Assembly (NCBI GenBank): GCA_029783825.1 | Contig: JAREIK010008193.1 | Span: 62,001 to 126,000 of the forward strand | Reading direction: 5' to 3' | Origin: Sapria himalayana | Taxonomy: Eukaryota; Streptophyta; Magnoliopsida; Malpighiales; Rafflesiaceae | DNA length: 64,000 nucleotides | In this document: positions 10,589 to 23,000 of the stretch, in pieces | Numbering within the stretch: position 1 is the first letter of the stretch | How the letters are laid out: every line of letters begins with the position of its first letter | Program-made: the position numbers and the translations under genes | The notes under the pieces: model-generated | Database searches by the model: none | The model's input: the letters and a program-made list of their open reading frames with translations, nothing else | What the model was told of the DNA's origin: nothing

Positions 10589-13500
10589 TTGTTTTATGCA
10601 AATGAAACAAGAAATCAACCATCAATCAATACATGGTTTCTGGACAGTGGTTGCTCAAACCACATGTTTGGCAACCAAAAAATATTTGTGGATTTACTTC
10701 TAGTAGTAAATTCACAAGTGAAATTAGGTAGTGGAGACTTAGTCGAGGCAAAAGCCAAAGGCAAAGTGCATGTGCCTACTTTCATAAGAGTCAAGCTTAT
10801 AAAAGATGTACTCCTGGTTCCAACACTAGACCAAAACCTACTGAGTGTGAGAAAATTGATGGAAAGAGGATATAGACTGATTTTTAAAAATAATACATAT
10901 GATATATTTGATCACGGATGTGATCAACCATCATGGATAGTGAAAATGTCCAGTGGAAAGAGTTTTCCACTGACATTTAATCAAAAAATTGACAATACAT
11001 TGATTATGAATGTCGAGTCTGAAGCCTCATTATGGCATAAAAGGTTTGGGCACCTAAATTATTTCAGCCTGAAAAATATTTTTCAAAAAACAATTACTAA
11101 ATGGAGTGCCCTCAAACCTTGCCATTCGCACCACTGTCTGTGAAGAATACTCATGGGAAAATAAACTAGATATAGTTTTCCTACACTCTACCTAGAGAGC
11201 TTCTCAACCACTAGAACTGATACATGCTGATATTTGTGGACCCATGTCTATCCAGTCTTTAGGTAATAGTAGCTACTTCCTACTGTTTGTCGATGACTGT
11301 ACAAGACATATGTGGGTTTACTTTTTGAAGCATAAGTTTGAAGCACTTGATTACTTCAAAAATTCTTATCCCTTACTGAAAGACAATTTGGACTAAGTGT
11401 GAAGACACTTAGAACAGATAGAGGGGGTGAGTTCCTCTCACATAAATTCACTAATTTCTATGAATTAAAAGAAATAAATAGATATCTCACCACTTCTTAC
11501 TCACCTCAACAGAATTGTTTTGTGGAGAGAAAGAATAGAACAGTAATGGAAATGGCTAGGAGTATTCTGAATGAAGAATGTATACCTAAAGTTTATTGGG
11601 TAGAAGTTGTGAACACTTCAGTGTATCTACTCAATAGATGCCCTACAAAAGCACTGAATAATCTTACTCCGGTACAATCTTGGAGTGGGAGAAAACCTAG
11701 TGTTAAATACCCAAGAGTATTTAGCAGTGTTTGCTACTCCCACATACTAAATGCCTGTAGAACCAAGTTAGTACTCTAAGAGTCTAAAATACATATTAGT
11801 AGATTACAATAAGCAATCTAAGGGCTACAGACTGTATTCACCAGAAACCAACACATTTCTAGTGAGTAGAGATATAATCATTGATGAAAACAACAAGCAG
11901 AATGAAAACTTAAATGAATATGAAGCTACAAATAAAGAAGGCTGTAGCATTGGTGTTACATCAAGCAATAAATAGGAATGCACTCCAAGGTATGAATTCT
12001 ACTCCCCTTCAGAGTCTAAATATGAGTCTGTATTAGAGGAATCAAATAATATAACCATGCCTATCAAATATAAAACCCTATCTGACATATACCAGAGTTG
12101 TAATTACACCTCAGTTGAGTCACTCAACTATGAAGATGCTGTAAAACATCAAGTCTAGATAAATGCAATGAAGATATAAATTTCTATCATTGAAAAGAAT
12201 CAAACCTAGACTCTAGTAGACATGCCACCAAATAAACAAAGTATAGGGGTCAAATGGATTTTTAGGATTAAAACTTGACCTAATACCAATCAGCATGTAT
12301 ATAAGGCTCGATAGGCCAAAGGCTACTCTCAAAAGCCTGAAACAGATTACCTAAACACCTTTGCTCTAGTAGCAAGTTAGAAAAAATAAGGTTTTTAATA
12401 GCCTTAGTTGGACAAAAGGGTTGGAATATATTGTAATTGGATATAAAGTATACATTCTTGAATGGAGAACTCAAGGAGGAGATTTATGTAGAACAACTCC
12501 TTAGGCTTGTAAAACAAGGGAGTGAGCATAGTGTTTATAAATTAAATAAGGCTCTATATGGGTTGAAACAAGCTCCTCGTGCTTGGTATCAACAAATAAA
12601 CACTTACTTATTGAATCAAAGATTCCAATGAAGTAAGAGTGAGCCTACACTTTACATTAAAAAAGTTAAGAATTTTGAAATTTTATTTGTATCTAAATAT
12701 ATGGATGACATAATTTTTACTAGTAATAAAACATAATTAATAATTAATTTTAGAAGAGAAATGGAGACTAAATATGAAATATCAAACATATGTCACTTGA
12801 AACATTTCTTAGGATTGGAAATATCTCAAGACACAAGTGGTGTGTCTATCTCTCAAACTACATATATAAAATCTGTATTAAAAAACTTTGGAACGAGTGA
12901 TTGCAAACTTGCCTCCATCCTTCTCATAATAAACCAAAAATTAATTTCTACTCAAGGTAGATTAGTAAATGGGAAGACATATAGAAGCTAAATTGGAAGC
13001 TTACTGTATGGATCTGCAACAATACTAGACATAATATATTTTGTTCATTTATTGTCTCGATTCATGCATGCACCTAATCACATACACCTTAGTGCTACCA
13101 AAAGAGTATTAAGATATCTCAAAGGAACTATAGACTCAGGTCTGAAATACACTAGAACCAACCACACTGAAATATCTAGATACTGTGATAGTGATTGGGG
13201 TAGATGCCTAGAGGATTACAAAAATACCTCTGGATATGTATTTAATTTAGGAACTATCGCTGTTTCTTGGAAGTCCAAGAAACAATCCATAGTTGTCTTT
13301 TCTACCACTAAAGTTGAATATGTTTTAGCTTCAGTAGCTACATCTCAAGCCTTATGAATGAGAAAGATGTTGACCGATTTAGATGAACCATTAAACTATC
13401 CAACTAATATACTTTGTGACAACCAATCAACTATATCCATTGCGAGTGATGTGGTTATGCATAGTCGAACAAAACACATAGGTCTCAAATATCACTCTAT

Positions 13501-13609
13501 TAAAGATGCCATCGAGACTGATGAAATCAATTTGCTATTTTGCAGAACAGAACAAGTGACTAATATTTTCACTAAGCCTTTACCTAGAAAGAAGTTTGTC
13601 TATTTTTAG
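10589..13609 (+). pseudogene. copia pol (protease, integrase, RT, RNase H), broken
   Basis: Domains appear in copia order across several open pieces. Protease: WFLDSGCSNHMFG near 10637. GAG-pre-integrase: LWHKRFGHLN near 11033. Integrase core: [10 protein letters not shown] near 11217, [15 protein letters not shown] near 11287, then RTDRGGEF near 11411 and SYSPQQN near 11495, supplying the D,D-type motifs. Reverse transcriptase: [13 protein letters not shown] near 12460, [13 protein letters not shown] near 12550, YMDDIIFTS near 12700. RNase H: LRYLKGT near 13108, SDWGR near 13190, SWKSKKQSIV near 13266, KHIGLKYHSIKDAIE near 13475, ending TNIFTKPLPRKKF near 13560. At least five frame breaks or stops separate these pieces. 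Confidence 0.9.
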
Positions 13610-13640
13610 GGAAAAGCTTGGACTTACACTAACTACATCA

Positions 13641-13652
13641 AATGGGAGAGAT
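13641..13652 (+). promoter_or_regulatory. Polypurine tract of nested copia
   Basis: AATGGGAGAGAT lies directly before the 3' LTR start TGTTGATTGAGC, the expected place for plus-strand DNA priming. Confidence 0.75.
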
Positions 13653-13959
13653 TGTTGATTGAGCTCTTTGATTATGTTGGTTTGGGCTTCTTGGTGAAAT
13701 TACCAATATGCCCTTACTGATATTTGATAAATGAACACGTGATATTTGTAGTAAAGTTTGATTTACTATTTGTTCATTATTAATTATCAAGCCCTGTATA
13801 TAGCCTGTATTTTTTTACTTTGTCAAATATACGGGACACATTTTTTTTGTATTGGCTGTTTTGGTTTTCTCTCTGCTACTGCGGCTCTTCTTTTTCTTCT
13901 CTACTATTCTGCTCTCTGAAATCCTTGTTAAAACAAGGATTTGTTGTTATAAAACAACA
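13653..13959 (+). repeat. 3' LTR of nested copia
   Basis: TGTTGATTGAGC to AAAACAACA; pairs with 9055-9364. Differences are mostly transitions, plus small changes in a pyrimidine-rich CTTCTT tract. Confidence 0.9.
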
Positions 13960-16581
13960 AACATTTTGCTCTTGTTCATTCATATATTTGAGGTCCTATA
14001 CAAGTTGATTGTGTTTTTAAATTTTAATATTTATTCTCTATTATTGATGATCACTCTTATATAACTTGGTTATATTTATTGAAAGATATAATTGAATTTC
14101 CTTATGTACTTCATACCTTTTATTATGAAATAAAAATATAATTTAATTTTTCTATTAAAATATTTTTTCCTTATAATGGTAATGAGTGTTGTTCATCTAT
14201 TTTTATTGAGTTTTGTATCTTCCATAGTATAATTTATTAGATATCATGTGTTGTTATACCCAAACAAAATGAAGGTTGATGAAAAAAAAACAAGTACTTC
14301 ATTAATGTTGCTTATTCTATTATATTATATTTTAAAATACTTTCTTATTCTTTGGGAAATCTATTTTAATTATTTATTACTTTATTAATCATTCTCATTC
14401 GTGGTTCCTTAAATTTAAACCTTATTATTTTTCCCAATATCAAGGTAGATAATTATTCTCAATGATTACATGAGTTTTGGAGGTGAGTATTTTGTTTATA
14501 GTCACCACAACAAAAATAAATTGTCACACAAGCTTTAAATTGTGTTTTTGGTGGGTATTATATAACTTAGAAAAGTTATAAATAACTTCATTCACCTTCT
14601 CATATGTTTTATGTGAATGCTAATATAATATTGTTTGAGTCTATTCTCTATTTCTCACCTTATGGTACCTCTCTTGATGAGTTTAATATTGAAGCTCCTA
14701 ATTATATAGTAGTATTATACCTTTCTGGATTATCTCATGGCTCATACCTTAAATGAACTTGATGTATCACATGATGTATACCTATACTTTTATGACTTTT
14801 GATTAATGTAAGTTTGGTGCATAATTCACCCATTCTACATGGAAGTGCTCGCAGTCTAATATCCACTTTTAGGTAGATGATAGATTTGTCAATCTTTTTT
14901 CTTATTTGTCTCCTTATTATCATGCTTTAACTATTTTGTTCTTTATTTATATTCCTCCCTTGCATGTAGAGGTCATGGCTCCTTCATGCTCTACACAAGC
15001 ACAATACTTGGGACCATACTACTCTACATCATGGTAGGGATCTCATGGGTTGTCATTGTATCTTTACTATCAAATATCAACATGATGATTCTATTGAAAT
15101 CCTTAAAGCTTACTTAGTGGCTAAGTGATATACCCAAGTCCCTAGTGTTAACTTTCTTGAGATTTTCTATCTTGTTGCTTGGTTAAATTTTGTTTGCATA
15201 ATTATCACTCTTGCTATAATTTTTAACTAGCCTTTATTTCTACTCCATTTGAAAGTTGACATTTTTTATATGTTGATTTACATGAAAAAATCTTTATGGA
15301 GAAACCACTAGAGTTAGTTACTCACGTAAAGATGTATATGATTTGTAAATTGAAAAATACATTTTTCATGTTGAGATAATCCCCTCAAGCATGGTTTGAT
15401 AAGATGAGTGGAGTCTTGATAGAGGTTAGGTTTGTCCAATTGCATTCAGATTATGTAGTTCTTGTGAAATCAACTACTAAAGATATCACTGTATTTGTGG
15501 TTTATCTAGATGATATAATTATTTATTGCATTGATCTATCATGAATTAAATAGATTACGGAGTACATAAATAGTATTTTGAATAAAATATATGGGGTAGA
15601 TATGCATTTTTTAGGGATTGAAATGGCAAGAAGTAATAATAGAGTAATATTATCTCAACAAGAAATATATTTAATAATATGTTACATACTGCATGTATGT
15701 TGGGAGTTAAACCTGATGGATCGCCTATGGATTAAAATGTTATTTTAAATGATATTTTGAGTCTTAAGTTTGAAGATGCTAAGTTGTATAAGAGATTGCT
15801 TGGAAATCTAATCTATCTTACACTGACAAGGCTTGACTTTTATTATTAATATACTTAGTCAATACATGCAAGATCCACAAAAGTGTCACCATGATGCATG
15901 CCATAAAGTATTGTGATACACTGAAGTGATTGATTTGCCTTAAAATTTCATATAAGAAATAAAGTAGATTGGATATTGTTGGCTATAATGATACAAATTG
16001 GGCTGGCTCAAAGAAAGATAGAAGATTCACTAGCAATTGTGTGTTTGTTATAAAAAATCTTATAACATGGAAAAGTAAGAAATATGTTGTTGTTGCTAGA
16101 TATAGTGTAGAATCGGAGTACATAAGTATGAAACATAATGCATCATAGTTTAATTAGATAAAAAACTTGTTGTGAGAATTTCATGTGAAGTTCAATGAGC
16201 CCTTTATCATATTTTAAAACAACTAAGCAGTTATGCATGTTGCCAAAAACTATCTATATCATGAGAGAACAAAATATATTATAATGGTATTATTTTATCA
16301 AGAATGTGATGAAAAGTAACATTTGTACTCCATTAAATCTACTCAATAGTTAAGAGTCTTGTTCACTGAGTCATTGCCTAATGTTATTTTTTCTTATCTT
16401 TGTTCTATCTTTGGTTTGAAAAATATGTTTGCTCCAACTTAATATTGTTAAAAAATATATATTTTTAGTATGTGTATTTTAGCCTTTTTTACTGCTCTTC
16501 ATGGACCTATAAATATTATAATTTTTTTACCTTAAAAATGTGCAATGAATGTTACTACATTCTTCTTCTTCAATATTGATA

Positions 16582-18630
16582 CCACCCTATGGGTTTGAAC
16601 AACAACTTGATTAGACCATTTTGGAGGCTGGGCTAGAAAAGGTCAACCTTTACTAGGAATTAGTCAAACAAAACCTTGATACTTAGCTTGTTAAAAATTC
16701 TCACTCTCTTGCTCTCATTTTTAAGGGATAATTTAATTGGAAGATATGGGTTTTTGAATAGTGATTCATGACGAGTCACAAATTTGGATGTTGAACATGA
16801 ATTGGGAATATTACCTTACTATGAAGTTACCAAGATTTGAAATGAAGAGGCAAAGCTCATGTCCACCATGATTTTGCTGCCAAATCTCATACATTAAATA
16901 CAAAAACATTTGTCTTGCTCTAAAAATATTTACCTTAGAAAATATCTTGCTCAAAGCTTATCTCCAAAATAATCATCAAATCTTCCAACTTTATATATTT
17001 TAATATATTTTATCAACGTCCTTTAGGTTTTGCAATTTGAGTCAAAGTTATCATATTTTGTTTGCTAATTTTTTTTTCACTTTTAAATGAGTTCAAACAA
17101 TTTGTCAAATCAAATAAACAATTCATTGAGATAACTTCGCTGACATAGGAGGATAAGAGACAACAAACAAAACATAAAAAAGGAATGAGAAACTTTAATG
17201 GAATAGATTTAGAAAAAAAAATATAGAATGAAAATAAATATAGAAAATTTAATAGTCGAAAAAATCACAAAAATTTGGGAATAAATGGAGATTCACTATC
17301 ACCAATAATCTGGTACAAAAAAGTAGAAATAGGAATTTAGGTTTTTTTTAATTCTTTATTTATTTAATATCAATGGGACCCACAACCCATTTGAGTCATA
17401 GACCAACCACCCCAAGCTCCTAGTAAAACATGAAATCTCATCTCATATGTAAAAGGGTAGTTGGTAGGATTTAAACTCATGGTAAAACATGATAACTTCG
17501 CTAACTACCAAGCATTTGATAAATAATAATTTAGGCTATTTATTAGGTCTTGCTCCAATTATGAAGAGCCACTTTTAGTCAATGAATATGTGATTTGGCC
17601 TAGTATTGTAGTTTACTACTAATTTATATTTATTATCTTTTGAAAGCCAGGGGAAAAGCTCTATATGTACATCTCAACATTGTCACACATCACACAAGGC
17701 AAATTTAGATGGGTATGATGACCCATCTAAATTTTGTTTACTTGGAGCAATCTAGTAGTCTAGTATATATGAGCCAAGTATTTGCAAAATTTAATTTTCA
17801 AATGGGTGAGGTCAGATTGTGTTTAGCCAAATAATTTATCCCAAATTGAGTATCATGTTGCCTAATTTAACTCTAATTTATTATAATGTATAATCAACAA
17901 ATATATTAGTTTTACTTTTTTATCTTTATTTTTGGAATAATATTTCCAAAAAAATATACGAAACCAACATGACCTCTTTTGTTGGTTAAATGTGCCTTGG
18001 TGTCATGACATAGCACAAGTGGTGACAACCATCTTATTTGGTCATATATTTAGTAATAAAGGTGAGCCATGGGTCATATATGATTTGAGTATTTGAAAAG
18101 ATCTGGGCATGGGTCAAGTGAGCCATAGTTGAGATATTGCCTAGTCAGCTGGACTTAGTCACAACGACCATGTATGATCAGTTTAGGTTAGACATGGCTA
18201 GGGGCATAAGCACCAATCTAAGTCATAAATAATATATGAGTCTTTTCAGTAGTCATGACTTTCTCACAAATTTATTATTATATAGTTGTGTATATAAAAT
18301 GTGAATTATGTAGGGATGATCAGCAAGTTGGAGATCTTAGCCTAGATACAATGATGAAAACCATAGACTAGACTAGTTGATCCAATTGATTTGGCTATCT
18401 ATCGATCCCAAGATTGATCTGATTCATTCAATTGGGCTGGTAGGAAAATGAATCGAACTGAACCGCTTATACCAATAGTTCGGCTTGTGAATCAGTCGGA
18501 TAGGACAATTCAGAGAGAACTAGTAGATTTAAAAAATGTTTTTTGAAAATTATGGCTACAACATTTTCATCTCATCATTTTATTTGTAAACAAATATGAA
18601 ATAAAGATTGACTTTTTCCATTTTAGATAG
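16582..18630. other. Gene-free intergenic stretch
   Basis: No supported coding region. A short segment at 18400-18510 is less AT-rich, with phrases such as GAATCGAACTGAACCG and GAATCAGTCGGATAGG that resemble plant non-autonomous transposon interiors, but I could not find its ends. Confidence 0.4.
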
Positions 18631-18974
18631 AAAAATAAAAAAAAATAAAAAAAATAAAAAAAAAATAAAAAAAATAAAAAAAAAATAAAAAAAAATAAAA
18701 AAAATAAAAAAAATAAAAAAAATAAAAAAAATAAAAAAAATAAAAAAAATAAAAAAAATAAAAAAAATAAAAAAAATAAAAAAAATAAAAAAAATAAAAA
18801 AAATAAAAAAAATAAAAAAAATAAAAAAAATAAAAAAAATAAAAAAAATAAAAAAAATAAAAAAAATAAAAAAAATAAAAAAAATAAAAAAAATAAAAAA
18901 AATAAAAAAAATAAAAAAAATAAAAAAAATAAAAAAAATAAAAAAAATAAAAAAAATAAAAAAAATAAAAAAAT
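18631..18974. repeat. 9-bp minisatellite, unit TAAAAAAAA
   Basis: After a slightly irregular start, T followed by eight A repeats in perfect register for most of about 340 bp, giving more than 30 units. On the minus strand this creates an artefactual open frame of Ile-Phe-Phe repeats. It ends about 620 bp before the kinase start codon. It may be an expanded poly(A) tail of a retroposon, but no retroposon body is recognisable beside it. Confidence 0.95.
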
Positions 18975-19291
18975 CAGACATAAAGTCTAAAATGATGGTG
19001 ACATTTGACAACCATCATTTCTCTTTACTTTTTTTTTTATTCTATTTTCTTTTTTAAATTTCCTAATATAAATATAGAATATCTCATCTTTAATATTGAT
19101 GCCTCAAGCCATATTTTATAGTTTATTATTTATGTGGTTAATATTTATTTATTGGTTTTTATTTTTATAAAAAAAAATTTAGGATAAGTTTCATAAAATA
19201 AACAAAAGTTGTGTTCTCAAAATTTATATATATTTTATAAAAACTATATTTTATTTTTAATATGTAAATATATTATTGATCTTTGAGTCTT

Positions 19292-19297
19292 TATAAA
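19292..19297 (+). promoter_or_regulatory. Possible TATA box
   Basis: TATAAA in the context CTTTATAAACCGG, about 300 bp before the start codon. AT-rich surroundings make chance occurrence easy, so this is a candidate only. Confidence 0.35.
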
Positions 19298-19436
19298 CCG
19301 GCCTATATGAGATTAAATAAAAAATTTAAAGAGTTATTGATTTATTTTATTTTATTGAGATGCATTCGAAATTTGTAGCTGACTTAACTTTTGTCTTTTT
19401 TCCGTAGAAATCTTCTCGGAAGAGGGTTTGATTGAC

Positions 19437-19442
19437 CACGTG
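19437..19442 (+). promoter_or_regulatory. G-box (CACGTG)
   Basis: Palindromic CACGTG within GACCACGTGCCAGC, 156 bp before the start codon. G-boxes bind plant bZIP and bHLH factors, and the extended form resembles ABA-response elements. It may lie in the leader if transcription starts at the TATA-like box. Confidence 0.45.
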
Positions 19443-19485
19443 CCAGCTCTCGGATAATTGAGCTTGAACTTGTCAGCTCTTTCTA

Positions 19486-19638
19486 ATGTATTTCTCTCCA
19501 TCTTCGTGTACATTTCCTTCACGCCCACATCCATGCACGAATCGGAATCATCTACAAATTATGCTATTTTCACGCTTTTTCCACAATTTCTGTAACAATG
19601 GGCGCATGTTGCTCCACGATCAAAGTCATTGCCTCTAA
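19486..19638 (+). other. Upstream ORF overlapping the CDPK start codon
   Basis: An ATG at 19486 opens 50 codons ending in TAA at 19636-19638, in a different frame from the kinase and extending 41 bases past its ATG. A second upstream ATG at 19533 opens 20 codons in the third frame and stops at 19593-19595, just before the main ATG. Both matter only if transcription begins upstream of them. Confidence 0.35.
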
Positions 19639-20005
19639 TAGAGATAACAGAAAAAATGAATCTGCTGTTAGAAGCCATGGCCACACTCGCAAAGAGAACG
19701 GGAAGGATAACGGCACACAGAAATCTAAAAAAGCAGCAGAATTCAATACAAACAAACGTGAAACAGCAAAACATAATCATAACGATGAGACACACAAGAG
19801 GCAGCAAAACATGGCGCAAACGAAAGACACACGCAGCACCACTATCGCATGCCGAAAAACCACTGTTTTTGGTTATGATAAAAATTTTGATGAGAGATAC
19901 ACGATCGGCAAGTTGTTAGGGCATGGCCAATTCGGTTATACATTTGTTGCCGTTGACAAGAAGAACGGAGATCGGGTCGCAGTGAAACGAATCGACAAAA
20001 ATAAG
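19598..20005 (+). CDS. CDPK exon 1 (residues 1-136)
   Basis: ATG in [10 protein letters not shown], followed by a Lys/Asn/His-rich variable domain and the first kinase strands ([16 protein letters not shown], then [10 protein letters not shown]). It ends in phase 0 at AAG before GTTTTG. The next exon continues the expected Met-Ile-Leu-Pro. The ATG is supported by the acylation motif directly behind it. Confidence 0.92.
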
Positions 20006-23000
20006 GTTTTGTTTTGTTTTTATTCACTGTTGTTTGCATCACCCCATAAGTTCACCATACAGATATTTCATGATATTAAGATTCTGGTCAGTTCTAGCTT
20101 TCTATAATAAACTACATGCTAGATCAAGTGAACCTAAGTTTAAAAATTTAAATTGTGTTAGGTAGGTAAATCTTGATGACTGAAGGCTTCTAATGCAAGA
20201 TTAAACTTTCTTTGATAAATGATGTGATTATTTCCAAATCTCATTAGAACTCACTAAATCTTTTACAAATTCTAAAATTAAAAATATTTGAACAAGAATA
20301 ATGTAAGGATGTGTAATCACTTTGAAAGTCCATGCATTTCATCCTAGAGATCATACTTAGATGAGATGGCATGTGACCTTGCCCAAGGATGATAAGTCTT
20401 AGGTTGTAAATCTTTTAGATGTGGCCTCAATTTATTGGGGTATGACTTGTGATATATTTATTACCTTTCCCAGACTCCCAAGTGGTGAGAGTCTGGTGCA
20501 CTAGGTGTACTTTTTTTAATTGATTATTTTTAGAATGTATCTAGTAGGATTAAGTATGTGATTACACAAATATTAATTTATCAAATTTGATAAAAATTAT
20601 GAAATTAAAAGTATCCGAGTGAGAATAATATTGATATAGTTGATCACTTGAGTTGTCTTTATGTTGCTTGCATATATTGAAGGCTATGATGTGATGATAT
20701 GTGTTTTTGTCTGAGGTCGGTAGATCCTAGCTTAGAGACTTATCATATGCATTCTTTATTGATTTTTGGAGGTAATGTTATCGAGATATTAAATCTTTTT
20801 AGATTTATTACTAAAGTGGGAGCTTTGTGAGTTTGTTTAATTTCATTATTATTAATACATTTTTTAAAATATTCATTTAGTAAATTTTTTTTAATTAAAG
20901 CTTAAATACATGCAAATATATTAATTAATATACTTCAAATGATCAAAAAAATTAATACGTGGAGTGTCGAACAAACTCATACATCAATAGTATTGTTTGT
21001 CATAGAGAATACTTTGGGTGAAATGGGAACAATATGATTGGCCACAAAGATCAAAATCATAAAATGAGAATTTCGCTCTAGAATGCTCAAATGGAGGCTT
21101 TGATGTAGGTCTTTTTGATTCTCCCTTAATACTTACTGCCCATTCTATTATCTTCATAATTACATGGTGCATTATATCTTATTATTTTTTAATGGAGTTC
21201 AATGAACCTTCAAATAAATCAAATGTGAAGTATATGTGTTTTTTGGTTCTTACTATACTTTCTCAAATCTTTGATCTATTATTTTTTTCTATAATGTATG
21301 TGTTATTTAATTATTTTTATTTTGGTTCTGAAATATTTTCTCTCACTCATTTGCAACGGACTTAAAGTTTCTAATATAATTTGGTGATTTTCATTATTCT
21401 ATCACTATACCTTTTAAAATTCTTTTGGGCTGACACATGTAGAAGCTCACTTTTGTTGAGATGTATATCATACAATACAATTTTTCTTTCTAAATTAGCT
21501 TTATTTTCTTTTTCTTTTTTTAATGTATTTTTTATTGTTTTTTTTAATTGTCTCTAAGAAATTGTGTATAAACTTTATTTTTTCCCTTAAGCACATTTCA
21601 TTATAGTTGATCTCTAATTTCAAAGTTTTTAATATATTGAGGATTTTTCTTAAGTCACCTCTTTGCCTAGTCAAGAAGTATCTGAATTGAAGTAGTGATT
21701 TTTCATCATTTTTTTTCATTTCTTTCTATTGCTTTTATAACAACTTTGAGAAGGATGATGTTTTATCTTCAACCTCGGTTATTTCTTCCTCTCTAAGAAC
21801 TATCTTCTTGTTTTTATCTTATTCACGCTCTCTTTTCATACTCATCAATGTTAAGGAAGATATTTGTGGGTATTGTTCGGTGTTCAATTTATCAAAAAAT
21901 CTTGTGTATTTTGGTGATTGATAATGATATGTTGACATGGAATTGAGACTAATATATATTAATTTCATAATTTTTGGTATTTTAAAGAACTCTAATAAAT
22001 AGTCATAAATTAATTAGTTTTTATAAGTGTTTAGCATAGAGGTAAATCAGTAAGTCTCACATTGTTTTGATATTTATTTTTGGCCAAAATTTTACTTAAA
22101 AGGTTAGTGTCCATTTTTATATGTCACGGCTCCACCAATTCGTTAATACAATCTATTTATTGTGTGACATATTCTCATTGCTTGGAATATTATTATTGAA
22201 TCATAGTCATATTTAGCTCAAAAAATTTTAATAACTACGACATTAATTTTTTATCGTATTAATTATCTCACTAGTGCCCATGGTTGCGGCCAATTTTATA
22301 ATGGTGTGACTTTATTTTTATGACTTGGTAGTCTAAGTCAGAGTCACGACGGTATACAAAATCATGATTCTTGAGCTATAAAAAATTTTAGTGTTATAAA
22401 TACTCATGTCAAAGCCACGACGATTATTCAAAGTCATAATTTTTGGAATACTAAATATTAAAGAAGATATAATTCTAGTATGATCATTTCTAAGACAATG
22501 ATTCTTATACTCAAAGGAAAGTATAATAGAGACTTATATGCACAACCTACATGCAAATGTCATAGTATCCTAATAACATATTAACATTATGATAATATAT
22601 TATACGAGAAAATAAAAGGTCAATATCATTGCCACTTATAGCACTGCGAACATTTAAGATAAATGAATAGATACTTTTGCATTGTGACCACTTCATAGTT
22701 TCACGATCATACATATTAAGAAAGACTAATTTCTAATGTCTTGGCCTCCATGCAACATCGTGGTTATATAATAATATATGAAGGCATCTTTACTTATTTG
22801 TCATTTCATGGTGTCATGATTCTTTATGGACTATAAATAATGAAAGCATGAAGTCGTTGTCATTTCATAGTATTATAACTTTATCTTACATATAGATTAG
22901 GCTCAATTTGTGATCCTTACCAGTTCCACGACTTTGTGTTACAAAAATATTAAAATTTTTAAAAAAGATGTGGTTATTTTTTGGAGTTACGACCTCAAAC

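Larger units (their letters stand above)
9055..13959 (+). mobile_element. Nested Ty1/copia retrotransposon, structurally complete, coding frames broken
   Basis: A 4.9-kb element with two LTRs (9055-9364 and 13653-13959), primer-binding site, gag-pol in the copia order PR-IN-RT-RH, polypurine tract and a near-perfect 5-bp target duplication. The LTRs differ at roughly one position in ten by eye, so the insertion is not recent. Stops and frameshifts occur throughout gag and pol, so it is non-autonomous now. It sits inside the outer copia element, between that element's pre-integrase and integrase regions. Confidence 0.9.
6800..16581 (+). mobile_element. Old Ty1/copia retrotransposon (outer element, interrupted by a nested copia)
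   Basis: The ends at 6800-6936 and 16446-16581 look like a pair of short (about 136 bp), strongly diverged LTRs that both finish with CTTCTTCAATATTGAYA. A primer-binding site follows the first (6939). Decayed gag fills about 7160-8550, a protease-like WYIDSR occurs near 8550, and the pre-integrase region near 8890-9054 breaks at the nested insertion. It resumes at 13960 with the integrase start (FALVHS, then IDDHSYITWLYLLKD). RT follows at about 14960-15700 (YLDDIIIYC, DMHFLGIEMARS) and RNase H at 15950-16400 (NWAGSKKDRRFTSN, ITWKSKK). Many stops and frameshifts make it inactive. The 5' boundary is uncertain and no target duplication was found. Confidence 0.7.
18975..19597 (+). promoter_or_regulatory. 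Putative promoter and 5' leader of the CDPK gene
   Basis: The left part is AT-rich; the last about 230 bp become more balanced and contain the TATA-like box (19292), a G-box (19437) and three upstream ATGs. The transcription start is not known. If the TATA-like box is used, the 5' leader would be about 270 bases. No intron in the leader is evident, but one cannot be excluded. Confidence 0.5.

Noticed and set aside
18580..19011. 143-codon open frame of Ile-Phe-Phe repeats on the minus strand
   Set aside because: It is only the translation of the 9-bp A8T minisatellite; there is no real protein signal.
19559..19819. Antisense frames of 61-86 codons over kinase exon 1
   Set aside because: Shadows of a well-supported coding exon on the other strand.
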